Below are positions 36,691-51,139 of a DNA stretch of 64,000 nt, one piece after another (within the stretch, counting starts at the first letter, position 1; each line of letters starts with the position of its first letter). The translations under genes and the position numbers were made by a program. The DNA comes from Agelas oroides (lineage: Eukaryota > Porifera > Demospongiae > Agelasida > Agelasidae): positions 7,508,015 through 7,572,014 of the forward strand of contig OX422199.1 in assembly GCA_949130485.1 (NCBI GenBank), in the 5' to 3' direction. The notes beneath the pieces were generated by a model, which worked only from the letters and a program-made list of their open reading frames with translations, did not search any database and was not told where the DNA came from.

Positions 36691-39600
36691 CTAGTCCTGC
36701 TTGACAGCACCATAGATACGGCAGATGAAGGTGTAGGTGGCATAGAAACCAACCGTCCCTGTCAACAGCCAGAACCCAACAGTCATGACGAACGTGTAGC
36801 CAAAGTAGAGCATTGTGGGGATCAGGTCCACAATCTCAAGCTGCGAGGGAAGGTGAGGGTGGAGTGAAGGTGGTGTAGATCTTTGACCTCACTCATACTT
36901 AGTGCATTACCTAACTCACCTTGGTATAGTAGTAGATGATGGAATATACCAGAACATAGTAGCTAGCAGAGCCAGACAAGAAAAATGAACGCCACCACCA
37001 ATGATAGTCCTTACAAGAGGGAGAGGGAATTATACGTACATGTAGACGTACCTCTGTTAACAGCAATTCATATCCAGCCCTACTGATAACATGTCATACT
37101 TCCTGCTTGCCTCCCTGCACAGCCATGTTTCCCTGCTTACCTCCCCGCATAGCTGGAAGTATGTCATGACAATGGCCACTTCAGAGCACGCTATCACTAA
37201 AATCACAAACACCAGAAACAGAAACCCAAACAAATAGTAGAACTGGTTTTCCCAGATTGCCTAACGAGGAAGAGAAAAGATGATAAGACAAGAGCTTAAC
37301 TGTATGTATGCGCTTGCACCCGCTCACAGTTAAAATGAAGAACAGCTCCACAAACACAGCACCAAATGGAAGAATGCCAGCAATCAGAGACCTGTGTTTG
37401 AAGGCAGTCAGGATTGGGAGGGGGAAGATTTAAAGGGTGTGCTCTAATTAGGTAAATAGTTGTCAAGTACTCACGCAAGGACAGGGTGGAGGTACCAGAC
37501 CTGCTCAGGAACCTGGCGAGGAATTTGATTGGTTCTTACAGGGTGTTCATAGGGCTGCTTGCGAAAGCCAAAGTAAAAGCCTCCAAGCACGAGGGGGAAA
37601 GAGATTCCAAACCAAAGGCAGAGCAGGGCCATCATCGTGGTGAATGGAACCTGGCATGGTGGGAAGGAAGGAGAGAGGCACACAATTCCTGGCATAGAGG
37701 GAGTCTCTGTACACGACATTTCCTTTTGTAGCCAGAGGATGCTATGACAGATATCCACTTACAGCTCCTGAGGAATGTTCACCCCAGATGAAGAAGTTGA
37801 GGATGAATCCAGTGCCAAACACCACCCCTGGATAGAGCATAGCCGTCTAACATGGAAAGGAAGGAAACATAGTCACATGCACACACTATCAGTCACAAAT
37901 CAACAAGGCTGACCAATGCTGCGGCTTTCTTCCAGTTGGTTCCCTTGAGTGTACGGTACATGCGTGCAGCATGGAAACCACCTATCGCACTGCAGGTATA
38001 TGGAGAAGGTAATTTGGAAGCCATACAAACACATTGTGCGTCTTCTTCTCACCCCATGAACATGAAGAGCACAATAGCAGCTGTCATGAGAGCACCCCTA
38101 CTGGCCGGAGAGAGCATGCCAAACATCGCAAACACTAGAACACGTCAAGAAGAGGGGGAATATAATCAACCAAACCCTTAGAACCAGCCCAGCAGACTAT
38201 CCCTGGCCCCAACCCCTGACTCACCAATGATAATTAGGCCCATGCAGAAGGTCTGTATGCCTGATCCCAGGCAGGCCACCAGGAGGGTAGGGTGAGAGGG
38301 AGGTCGGAACACATCTCCATGGACAAGCTTCCACCCTGTTTCTTCAAGGGCATCATCCTTGCATGGGAGTTTGTGTGAGAATGCATGTGACGGTGGGTAT
38401 GTGGATATGCGGGTGGTCGGTAAGACTAACCAGCTCCTCATCCCTGTTGTATCGAGCGATGTCTCTCCGCAAAGTGCGCACAATGATGAGAGCCAAGATT
38501 CCTGAAGAGTGAAAGCAAAGTCACAAGCGTATTGAGCTCACTGGTCATGTGGCATACCTGACAAGAAGAGGACAATAGCAACTGAGTTGCAGATGGCAAA
38601 CCAGTGGATCTGCACATCACTCATATGTAGGTAGATGTCCCACCGGGAGGCCCATGCTACCTCACTCTCCTGCCAGTGAACACTGTACGAAAACGTCACA
38701 GAGTTTTCTTCTGTGTGAGCGTGTGATGGTGGTGAAGAGGGGGGGAGGGGGAAGAAGGAAAAATTATGCAACAGCTTTGGCCCTCCTTCCAACAAACCAT
38801 GGGAGATGGGAAATGTCACAGGTGGAAAAAAAAACCCATGGAACACTGTAAACATTTGTGTGCTAGCAAGACAGTGCACATGTTCCATTGCTAGGCATTC
38901 ACAGTAAACATGTAACATGCCTATGGAGTATGTGTTGCACTTACTCTTCTTGTGTAGCTCCATGACTTTGGGATCAGAGGGGAAGCTACACTTTCCATCC
39001 TTTAACCTCTGCAGTGACTCTGATGCCACCGTCCGGGGATCAACCTCAAACCCAACAATCCGATACACCTCTCCTTCAGGTCTGGTAGGGGGCAAAGCCA
39101 CTGTGAACTGAGTGCAATGACCTTCACATGCAATGACCTTCACAAGCAAAGAGCTTGGCAATGCATGACTGGCACTAGCTGGAGTGACACTGGCTGGAGA
39201 CGGGGTGCTTACCGCTTGACCCGGTGGTACTTGATGATCATGGTGAGATGGTTGTTGATGAAGGCTTTCTGATGGTGCATGAACCCAACCTTAAATCCAT
39301 CCTCATACTGCAGGTCTCCCGTCTTCAAGTTTCTGAAGACAGTAGCAGCTGGCAGGTTGTCTGCAAGCCTGGCAGGGAGACAGAAAAGTCACACATACTT
39401 CTGAAAGGTTTTCATTCCCAAGCAACTAACCAAGAACTCTGGCATTAGAAACCTCTTCCTAGCTTACATGTGTATGGTGTAGTCTTCCTCTATTCTCTCA
39501 AAGAACTGGATGGACTGCTTCGAGTCAAGAGTAACATCACACAGCACTTTACATACCTCATCTTGCATCACATGCAACTATGCGGGAGAGACCAAGAGGT

Positions 39601-40169
39601 TAAAGCACATTCCATTTCCATTTAAAGCCCACTAACCTGGTATGGCGTGTTTACAATTCTATCACCTCTTAATACTTCCCCTGTGTGCATGGGTAGAGGA
39701 GGGGAGGAGGGGAATCGGGGGACAATAAGTGGTAAAAACCAAAACTATTCACACCCCAGCACCTTACCAAGATTGAGCGACTTATAGTGGACATCACTCT
39801 CTGGCTGGCAGAAGGGAAGGCTGTAATACTCATAGGGTAGTTGGGTTTTCACGCTCGTCATCTTGACTGCCTGTAGACTCACAAGAAACAAGAGACTTAA
39901 CCCCACCAATTCTGTGACTCTTACATGTGTACGATGTTTGGGGACCACCTGGAAGCTTAGCTCCTTATAGGTTGAAAGATCTACCCCCCGTCCCAACTGT
40001 AAGACTACAGGAGACGGGCTTGCTCCTGCGGCAGAGTCCTCACCTTGATCTCCAGCCGACTCTGCTGCTTGTACTCGGTGGGCGCTACGCCGGGGATGTA
40101 GAAGCCGTGTGTGCAGTGCAGGGTCACCAGGGACACAACCAGGATCGCTACGGGTCTGAAGACGGCCAT
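36691..40169 (-). CDS. TM9SF4: Transmembrane 9 superfamily member 4 (nonaspanin)
   Basis: Golgi/endosomal nine-pass membrane protein involved in sorting of membrane proteins. Seventeen exons, 624 aa, all in phase: 40044-40169, 39768-39870, 39637-39680, 39468-39577, 39213-39368, 38945-39081, 38558-38710, 38431-38501, 38225-38357, 38053-38134, 37914-37989, 37763-37846, 37475-37650, 37328-37391, 37141-37260, 36920-37009, 36691-36840. The start [20 protein letters not shown] is a signal peptide, then [12 protein letters not shown]. The luminal part has [17 protein letters not shown]1 follows [45 protein letters not shown], the [20 protein letters not shown] loop and the last TM segments are all present. 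The C-terminus RIYGAVKQD matches the family KxD-type retrieval signal. The VQIHWF and VHGDVFRPP variants favour TM9SF4 over TM9SF2. Confidence 0.95.
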
Positions 40170-40308
40170 ACCTGTATCTGCAGAGCGTATTACTACTAGC
40201 GATCAGCTACTAGAAACTGACTCCACACTACGGTATTCAACATGCGGCACGTTAAATATTTCAGGTTGGCATCGTGTATTTAGATTATTTGGCAATAAAA
40301 ATATGCAA

Positions 40309-43096
<2,788 letters not shown>

Positions 43097-43358
43097 GGCC
43101 ACATCACAGCCCGGAGCCTGGTGTGCATTAACTAGAAATGGCACCTGTGTGGGCGTGGTCTGGCGCCATACACGTGCTGATGTAGAGGGTGAAGACGAGA
43201 CAACATCTGGCACTGTGAGTGTATAATGCTTATGTGCTATTGATTGCCAGCCAGGGATCTTGTACCAACAGTTGCTACACTCTAGAAGGCAGGCATAAGC
43301 ACCTCAACCAAGTCACATTTCATACATGTATGTGTGACCACTACCTCTCTCTCTTCAG
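43097..43358. other. Spacer between PPP1R8 start and the GDH-like copy
   Basis: It would have to hold the N-terminal half of glutamate dehydrogenase if the plus-strand copy were intact, but I find no such exon. The presumed PPP1R8 promoter is here. Confidence 0.5.
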
Positions 43359-44868
43359 GGGTTTGGCAAAGTAGGCATGCATACTTGTCAGTATCTCTGT
43401 CGTGAGGGTGCCAAGCTGGTAGGTGTGATGGAGAGGGACGGCAACATCATGAACAGGCAGGAGGGGATTGACCCAAAGGAGCTCGAGGAATATACGTACT
43501 GGTGTGAAGGATTCATGTGTTGTGCTGTGTGTGTGTGTGTGTGTGTCAGAGCTAATGTCATGGAGGCTGTACTCCACTCAGACCAACGGCACCATTATGG
43601 GCTTCCCTGGAGCCACAGCGACTGAGGAAAACCTGCTGACAGCCGAGTGTGACATCCTGGTTCCTGCCGCAGGAGAACGATCACCGCAGACATTGCCAGG
43701 AATATGAAGGCAAAGGTGAGTGTGGGTGGGTGGTGAGGAGTGAGGGCTGGTGAGGGGTGAGGAGGATGAGTTGCAATCTCTGGTTATGTTATGTATGCAG
43801 GTGATAGCGGAGGGTGCAAACGGTCCCACAACCATTGCAGCCGAGAAGATCCTCTTGGACAGAAAAGTACTAGTGATCCCAGTAAGTATGTATACATACA
43901 TATCTCTCCCTCTCTCTCTCTCATGCATGCCAGTTTCTCTGGTTCTTTACAGGACATGTTTGCGAATGCTGGCGGTGTGACAGTGTTCCCCCCTCCAACT
44001 GACAAGAGTGATGATTGAGACTAGCTCACTCATGGCAGATTCTGGTGTGGGTACAATGAATGTTAATTGGCTAGCGCTGAGTAGTCACCCCTCCCCCCTA
44101 GCTCACTTGGATCCTCATGGCAAATTCTGGTGTGTACAATGGGGATGGACCCCGGCTGGCTCCCCAAGAACTTGCTCTCCAAACTCTTCAGCACACTTGC
44201 TGCAAAGAAAGGCGACCAATCCTCAAGAGGGGCTAACACAAGGGAGTCCCTAGCAATTAACGACTCGTTCTCAGGAGGTGGAAATTTGACTCTCTCTTGT
44301 AACTCCAAGTGAGTCTGCCGTAGCTGACATGGTTAAGATTCTTCAGCCACTCAAAGGCACTAGCCAATTAACGTTCATTGGGATGGTAGCCATTGTGGGT
44401 ACAAGTGAATTTGACAGTTTTGCTTTCCAGGGAAAGTGATTAACATGCACAAATGAATATGATATAACAGAGCGCTAAATTAGCCAAAACAGTGTTTTAT
44501 GTGACTGGTGATCTTCTTGCAGGGTGCCTCAGAAAAGGACATTGTAACTCAGGGCTGGAGTACACTATGGAACGGTCGGCCAGTGTAAGTGTCCCTACTC
44601 ATCTGATTAAGATATGGGCTGGTTTCCAGCAGTGGTGTGATTTGCATCATGACTTAGGAGGCATTATACAGTAAAACCCTAATGGGCTAATCACTGTGTC
44701 ATCATAGACTCTGGAAAAGGGGGTGAATTGAATCTTTTCTCCCTCTAGCAAATTATGAATGCTGTGAGAGAATTTGACCTTGGACTTGACCTGCGTACTG
44801 CTGCATATGTGTGTGCCCTGCAAAAGATCTACACCGTCTACCTTGCAGCCGGCATCACCTTCTCGTGA
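43359..44868 (+). pseudogene. Glutamate dehydrogenase, 5'-truncated and frameshifted copy
   Basis: Only the C-terminal half of an NAD(P)-type GDH is present, with introns retained. Segments: 43359-43495 ([20 protein letters not shown] ... [10 protein letters not shown]), 43566-43715 ([10 protein letters not shown] ... CDILVPAAGE), 43801-43881 (VIAEGANGPTTIAAEKILLD), 43953 to about 44010 (DMFANAGGVTV), 44523-44584 (GASEKDIV ... YTMERSAS), 44749-44868 (QIMNAVREFDLGLDLRTAAY ... GITFS, stop). Lesions: no N-terminal half; a frame change near 43675 (from PAAGE to ITADIARNMKAK); a second near 44546 (from EKDIV to NSGLEYTMERS); and the segment after GGVTV expected to read YFEWLKN is missing. Splice sites remain good. 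It is either a decayed duplicate or a gene hit by assembly indels; the missing 5' half favours a pseudogene. Confidence 0.8.
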
Positions 44869-46572
44869 AATGAAAACTTGTTCTACTATATTTTTGTGCT
44901 AGTGCAGCTATAAAGCATTAGAGACACATGTCTAGACGTTTCCACAGTCTCCTAGCATATCTGTACATGACCTGTAGGAAAACCGTAGTTGTACTAACTA
45001 AACAGAAAGGATTATACACAAGGGGGTACGCTCTCTTGTTTGTGTATAATGAGACGAACCACAACGCCGAGCCTCTGACATGGCGGCGTGCGAGATGATG
45101 TCATTGTATGTCATCGTTTATTGTACTGCAGTCTACTGTGCATGTGCATGTGCAGACTGTCTGCCGAATGGCGGTCCCAGTGAGACCGGGGATCGACTTC
45201 AGACTACCAACAGAAAGCCAGGAAGCAGAGAGCATCGTAGACTCAGACCGTTTCACTTTTGTGCAGCTCATCCTTGAACAAGAAATGTTCATTGGGACAA
45301 CTTGTGTCTTCTGAACTGGATGAAATGGTTGCTGAGATGGAACATGCTGTTAGGGAGCTAAACTCTGTTACTAGGAGACATTGAAATTTGTATTTCATTT
45401 TAGGAGTAATTTTCCTGGAGCCACCATGCTCCGCAGCCTCCACCCCTTGTGGACCACATGTGTATTCTGTGACCAGTCTTTATATCCATTATTGTGATAG
45501 TTTTGTGTTCGTTTTTCAGCGTTTTCTCTTATGTGTGTTTAGCTGTTACAGGTTAGGGTTAGATACCTAGTAAGACATTTAAAGGTTTTCCAGCTACCAA
45601 AATAATTAGATCAGTTTTGTACCCTCCCCTTGTAATCACTGCACCTTCCACTTGTACACAATTAATGTTCCATTAACAATGATCATATCGCTGCATGAAG
45701 AGTGCATGGTGCTAGGCCACTGTGAAGCATGTCTCAACTCATGTTACAACACCGGCAAGGAATAGATGAAAACCTTCATTTATTGGAGATGCAGCATTTC
45801 TGTTTTGGCTGGTGAAGCAAATGTGTAGCCTCGTTCCCAGGCTGTTCCCGCCTCCGTTAGCATTCTGCAAGCGATCAAAAACTGAAGGCAGGAACGAGGA
45901 TATTAAATTGTAGAGCTGCGCAGGCTTAGTCTCGTCCTTCAGACCCTCCCGAAAAAGGGGTCACTCTAAAAGTAGGAACGGGAAATGGGAAGAAGGTACA
46001 CTGCAATTCACTCAGCAAACTGCTGGTGTATGCTTCTGTGGTCAATCAAAGAAGGGGAAACCCCTCATATACACTCAGCACACACTGCAATACTGTTGAT
46101 TGAAGCTGTAGACAGTATGCATTTGACTCTGATAAGTGAGGTGTATGGAAAACTTGGAATGCGCATGCACACAAATTGATCATGCACTTGCTGAAAATTG
46201 GTGATTTTGTGTTGTGCTGATTCACATTATGCCACCATACGTTCCTATGCCTTCACCCTACTATTATGTTCGAGCATATTTGCCAAGGGCTAACCAAAAC
46301 GCAACAGGCCACGCCAAAATGAATGGTAGAGTGCTTGCTTAGATACATGTACCAGGAGTTACATCTGTTCTCACTATTGTACACCACTGTAATTGCCAAG
46401 CACAGTGAAGCGGAGGGAGGCTTGGTAATTGTGTGATGTAGGTGTAGGAAGCATGACGTAGCATAGGAGGCATGACCTAAGCGTAGTGAGGCTAGAGGCT
46501 TGGTAGTCGCATTCTAGCCTCGGCCCCACATGTAATGTCAAATGTATGTCAAACTTTTAGCCCCCAGGGAGC
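44869..46572. other. Gene-poor spacer
   Basis: Apart from the weak candidate at 45080-45386, it contains a partial TAGCCTCG foldback at about 45823-45893 (tagcctcgttcccag ... ggcaggaacgagga) and non-coding AT-rich sequence. Confidence 0.4.
45080..45386 (+). CDS. Possible small gene with a coiled-coil-like end, unrecognised
   Basis: A good acceptor (ttttgtgcag ending at 45267) is followed by an open stretch reading SSLNKKCSLGQLVSSELDEM, then VAEMEHAVRELNSVTRRH and a stop at 45386. It has heptad-like spacing of hydrophobic residues. An ATG at 45080 followed by a GTATGT donor at 45106 would join to it in frame, giving a product of about 43 aa. Another acceptor (ctgcag, 45130) could add a middle exon. 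I do not recognise a family, and this may be part of a larger gene or chance. Confidence 0.25.
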
Positions 46573-46634
46573 TAGTCTCGTGCCCAGACCCAACCCTCCT
46601 CACGTGAGCTGGGTGGGGTCTGGGCACGAGACTA
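46573..46634. mobile_element. 62-bp TAGTCTCG foldback element with 9-bp target duplication
   Basis: An inverted repeat from tagtctcgtgcccagaccc to its complement ggtctgggcacgagacta, flanked on both sides by ccagggagc (46564-46572 and 46635-46643). Confidence 0.85.
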
Positions 46635-46646
46635 CCAGGGAGCTGT

Positions 46647-47140
46647 CATGGTAAAAACGGACCCCCCAAAATTGGTTCCCCCCAGAACTAATTTTTCGAT
46701 AAATAAGGACCCCCCGAACTTAAAATATGGACTCCCTCTGAAAAATTTGGACCACCTCCCACAGATGAAAGAACATAGACCCTGAACATATTTCACTTGC
46801 AAAACGTGGAGCAGTGGCATATCTAGGAGGTTTCCGAGGTTTCTGGAAACTACTCAGGCCCATCAGTTCAGCAGCACGCAATGTACTGTAGTCTCATTCC
46901 CAGCCGCACGCAACAGTCAGTTTCCGCATACATTGTGCCGCTGAGGCGTACTCATGAAAAGCAGTCATTCATTTTTCTAGATATGCAACTGTGAACTCCA
47001 CTAATGTCCTTAGTAGTCACTGATTTTCTTTCGTGTGGCTGGCCTGTAGTGGCAACAAATTTTTCAGAGTGGGTCCAAATATTTCAGAAAATTCGTTCCG
47101 GGGGGAACCAATTTTAGGGGGGTCCAAATTAAGTTACAGG
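46647..47140. mobile_element. Inverted-repeat element with GGACCCCCC motifs
   Basis: The left end has acggaccccccaaaattggt then tcccccc, matched by the complement ggggggaaccaattttaggg plus gggtcc near 47098-47128. Several further ggacccccc and gaccacctcc motifs are iterated inside the left end. No coding capacity. Confidence 0.65.
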
Positions 47141-47204
47141 GGCACATGATCTCCATCACTACTGAGTAAGCTCAAGTTCAACATAGTGCTTGATCATAGA
47201 TAGC

Positions 47205-47715
47205 ACTGTCACGGAAATTTTGGTCCTTTGGTCTGGGGGACCAAAATTCCCGGAAAATTTGGTCCGCCAGACTATTATTTTCAGAAAATATTAGTCCACG
47301 CGTGGAATAATGGTCCGAGCGCAAATACTTCGATGTAAGCACTTCAGTGACACAAGTGTCTGTAGCTATAGTATCAGAAAGCCTGAAGAATAGCTTGGTA
47401 AGCAAAATAAGCTGCTGGAGCTGCTGAATTCATGCAAATAGCGGGTGGTGTGCTTTAATTAGAACGATAGCGTGGCTGACTCGGCTTACCACTACAACAG
47501 CTTAGTTTTGTTTGAGAATTCTCCAGGTGCGTTGAGAGTTACCTAGGCTTACCTTTGTTGATTTGCTGTCGCTTTAGATTCTCTTGTTTGAGAAAAAGGC
47601 CTAAAATGAGCGTCTTCAACCCAGACCAATTTATTAAGGGGCGGACCATATTTTCCAGCAAAAATTTTGGTCCAGGGGACCAAAATTTCCAGGGCCAAAA
47701 TTCAAAGTTGGTGGA
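47205..47715. mobile_element. Inverted-repeat element with GGACCAAAATT motifs
   Basis: The left end ggaaattttggtcctttggt, ctgggggaccaaaattcc is mirrored at 47650-47700 (aaaattttggtccaggggac, caaaatttcc). The subterminal regions carry repeated TGGTCC-type motifs in both orientations. Confidence 0.65.
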
Positions 47716-48224
47716 TGGCTGGTGCAGGCCCATAAACAAGCTTTAATCAGAGAGTCGGTAGACTCTCTATGTAGGGATGGCGCCGACGCGCAATATATTA
47801 TTATACAATTGGATACTTTTGTAAAAAATTTGTTTTTGGTTTGTTTCTATCATGTTCATCTATCATATGCCAGTGTGCTTATTTTGCATGCCAACTACAA
47901 CTGATCATAGGCTACAACCAAGCCATCTGGTGCAGAGAAGGGAGGAACAGCGATTTCTTAGTGGTGCGCACTAAATAGAAAAGCCACACTGAAGCTCATC
48001 AGGACTAGAACGGTTTATATAACGTGCACATACTTTCAAGTAGCCCTACCATCTGTTTCTTCGTCCTTGATGGCAGTGTCCCGAGTGCAGACAGGTGTTT
48101 CGACACGGAGCCGCGACGCACTTGTCCCTCAGCCGGCAGTTCTTCATCCCCTTCAGACAACGCACACGCAGAACGACAAATACCGTTGGCGAATTGGTAG
48201 TTCGGAAGTCTGTAACGGTGTCGG

Positions 48225-48875
48225 AGTGAATAATGTCCCCCCGTGAATAATGTCCCCTCTAGTGAATAATGTCCCCTCTAGTGAATAATGTCCCCCCTCG
48301 TGCATGCGCTTTCAAGGTGGTCTGCGAGCATGGTGGTCTGGCATTTTTATTTGCTAAGTTGAGAGCATTACAACTGGCAGCGGCGGGAACATGCATGGAC
48401 CTGACAACAGCAGCGCGACCCACAATCGGAGGTGAAATACAGCTCTCAAGGATACGCTTTAAAGTCTCGTGTGGCTGGACCCAACTGCGAGACTAGATAC
48501 GCTTAGCCTCGTACCCAGGCCTTCTGGACTTGTGTTTGTCATTCACAGAAGCTTACCTTTCAGGGTTCTTTCCCTGCAAGCGACAAATGCTGGGGTAAGA
48601 ATGTCCAGGGTAAGAGTCTAGCAGACACTGCATAAATCATCCCACTCCACATCTATGCATAAATCGAGTGTGTGCCAAGAACGCCGTACGCATGGCTCCA
48701 TAGTCTCGCAGGCCTGTATGGCTTGTGAGGCCACCGTCCAAATTACTAGTGCATGAATTCCCGCAGATGACAGTTTTCAACCTAGTTCTAGGGGGGACAA
48801 TATTCACTGAGGGGGGACATTATTCACCGGTGAATAATGTCCAGGGGGACAATTTTGGGGGGGACACTGTACACT
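48225..48875. mobile_element. Inverted-repeat element with iterated GTGAATAATGTCCCC motif
   Basis: The left end has four tandem copies of a 19-bp motif around gtgaataatgtcccctcta. The right end carries the complement (ggggggacattattcac) together with one copy in the forward sense. The interior is non-coding. Borders are approximate. Confidence 0.65.
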
Positions 48876-48909
48876 ACGACAACGGTTCTTAATAAGCCCA
48901 ACGATCACT

Positions 48910-48951
48910 TAGCCTCATACCCAGATGGGGAGGAGCCTGGGTACGAGGCTA
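48910..48951. mobile_element. 42-bp TAGCCTC foldback element with 8-bp target duplication
   Basis: tagcctcatacccag faces ctgggtacgaggcta, flanked on both sides by cgatcact (48902-48909 and 48952-48959). Confidence 0.8.
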
Positions 48952-48959
48952 CGATCACT

Positions 48960-51018
48960 AGTACGGGACGGGACTGCATACGCAGCACTGGCCACATAGT
49001 TTCGTACATGCGTGGGCACGTTGCGATCATTATGAGTCCACATTTCCGTACTAACTGGATCCACCATTTCCGGTGTTATGGAGTGACACACTTGCCCTTA
49101 GCCTGCTGCTTTTCCGATCCTTTTCGGTCAACGTGCACACACAATGCCTTTCACTTGCATCTACAAATCGTTAGCAACTTAATTGGTACTTGCGAGGGGT
49201 TAAGGGGACATTACATACTCATAGACTGATTCACTGCTTGTACGTACACACATGCACACATCCAACACAGCTGCTGGAGAGGAAGGAGGACAGGGTGAGA
49301 GCCATAGCAGGCCAAAGAGGGTGAAGAGGACGAGTAAGGACTTGTGTATTTAGCCTCATTCCCAGGTACTAGGCCTTGGCATGTTACGCATGAGAGTAGG
49401 GTGAAAGCATAGGAGCATATGCTGGCAAAAGAAAGAGCTGTAAAGAGCATGATTATGATCCGAAGCTCTACTATAGTGGGAATCCTAGCATTGGAGCCGT
49501 GTGTAACACACATATCAAAGTGCTCCATGCTTTCAATGATTCTCCTCCATTCTGTAAAAAAAAAAGGTTTTAGTAGTTTGGACCTCGAAGAACCAGGCTG
49601 ATCATTGTGCAGGTATATTATGCATAGATATTCGCGGGCGCATAATCAACATTTCAACCCTGGAGGATTTTCGGGCAAATACAACACTTGGAGACACACT
49701 TTAGAAAACAGACTGCTTTGAATGTGTCCAGACTATTTTTTGATAAGGTTGAAGGTCACTCACACAAAATTTGGTCTGGGGACAAAATGTAGTGTTAACT
49801 GGTGAGTGTCCAAAGACTAAGGTTTAGTATACAATAGTATACAAAATTGTGAACTTGAGAGGCCCTCTGCTAACTACAACACAAGCTGTCGCATGCCAAG
49901 TGAAGTCAGACGGACCAGGCCAGTGGGGAACTTGGGATGGTTTTGAGGAGGAATCCGAGGATTACCTCACAGGTTTCCCATGAAGAGTTACGCACCTTTC
50001 AATGGTATGCCCCACCTTGCATATAGTCTCGTGCTCAGACTAGTACTTCTCACCAAGTGCATTTTTCCAGCGGGCGTGAACAGTACGGCCTCAGAACGAG
50101 ACTGCCTTGCATACCTGGGGCGGATGTTGCAGAAACAGGGGGATTTGCCATCAGAATCTTTCCTGAGGGGTTAGTACTAGGTTGGGATTGTCCCCCTCAA
50201 ATGTAATACACATTCTCTCTCATTGTGTCTTGAGAGAATTCTGTGTGAATTCCACAGATACCCATATCTACCTGTCATACACTGTGCATGACAGGGAGGT
50301 ATGGGTATATGTAAGAGATATGTAGGGGGATGGCACGCAGGTTTGTACCCGGCTTGTTCCATTTGGACATGTCAATTCCCCTCCTACCCCTTATTAAGCC
50401 CCAGGTATTGGAGGTAGGGCATACCACTGATACACGCAGGCGCATTACATTGCTGTCATCTACGCTGAAAGTGGCTAAAGTTAGTAATATACATGCTACA
50501 CTTACAGTGGCGGATTTGGCGGCTATAGTAATGTATTTTGCGTACATAACTGCACGAGTCCATCAAATGATTATGCAGCAGTGGCATGCAGCAACAACAA
50601 CCAGGCACAGTTACACACTCACGTATCAGCTCCTTACTGATCTCCAGACGTTTGACTAGGCCTAGAGTTGCTTCGAGATATTCAGTTCGGCCCGAGGGGT
50701 CCGCCACGGCGCGCCTCGGCGTACGAGATTTCGAAATCCACTGGATTTCACGTGTATTTCGGATTTCACAGTGGATTTCTGTTCGGCAATGCGGGTGCAA
50801 GGGTCGAAGCTCAAATAAGGGGCGTGGTCACGCGCTAATGAAGCGGGGCACCCTACTCCACTTGATGCAAGCATTCCTTGTTCCGTCCGTGGTATCTATG
50901 CACGGGGGCTACCGAGACAACATAGTATCTATGGTCCACAGGTGCTGCCAATACTTGCTAAGGTGAGGAGCCGCATGGGCATGTAGCTGTAGTCTCGCAA
51001 GGATTTCTGTTCCGCAGC
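48960..51018. other. Gene-poor spacer
   Basis: No exon with convincing conserved content. A minus-strand hydrophobic stretch at about 49370-49545 (RIIIMLFTALSFASICSYAF) follows a pyrimidine-rich CAG and could be a membrane-protein exon, but nothing supports it beyond that. Confidence 0.35.
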
Positions 51019-51127
51019 GCGATCGGCGCTGCGGACTCCGCAGCGCCGATCGCAATTGCTGTAGTCTCGCAAGCCAGGCCTTTACCGTGACGGTAAAGGC
51101 CTGGCTTGCGAGACTACAACAATTGCG
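51019..51127. repeat. Two adjacent near-perfect palindromes
   Basis: Palindrome 1: gcgatcggcgctgcgga at 51019-51035, a single c, then its exact complement at 51037-51053. Palindrome 2: cgcaattgctgtagtctcgc and 17 more bases (51051-51087), loop tga, then the complement at 51091-51127 with one mismatch. The second contains TAGTCTCG ends. Confidence 0.9.
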
Positions 51128-51139
51128 AGAAAACCCTCT

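Noticed and set aside
48060-48200. Cys-rich minus-strand stretch (CLKGMKNCRLRDKC)
   Set aside because: Looks like a small cysteine-rich domain, but I could not find flanking exons, a start, or a known cysteine pattern.
49211-49545. Hydrophobic minus-strand stretch as a membrane-protein gene
   Set aside because: One hydrophobic segment only, no matching neighbouring exon, and part of it overlaps a solo foldback end.
50330-50659. A 109-codon plus-strand open frame
   Set aside because: No recognisable motif, no flanking splice signals of note, and overlapping minus-strand frames of similar length.
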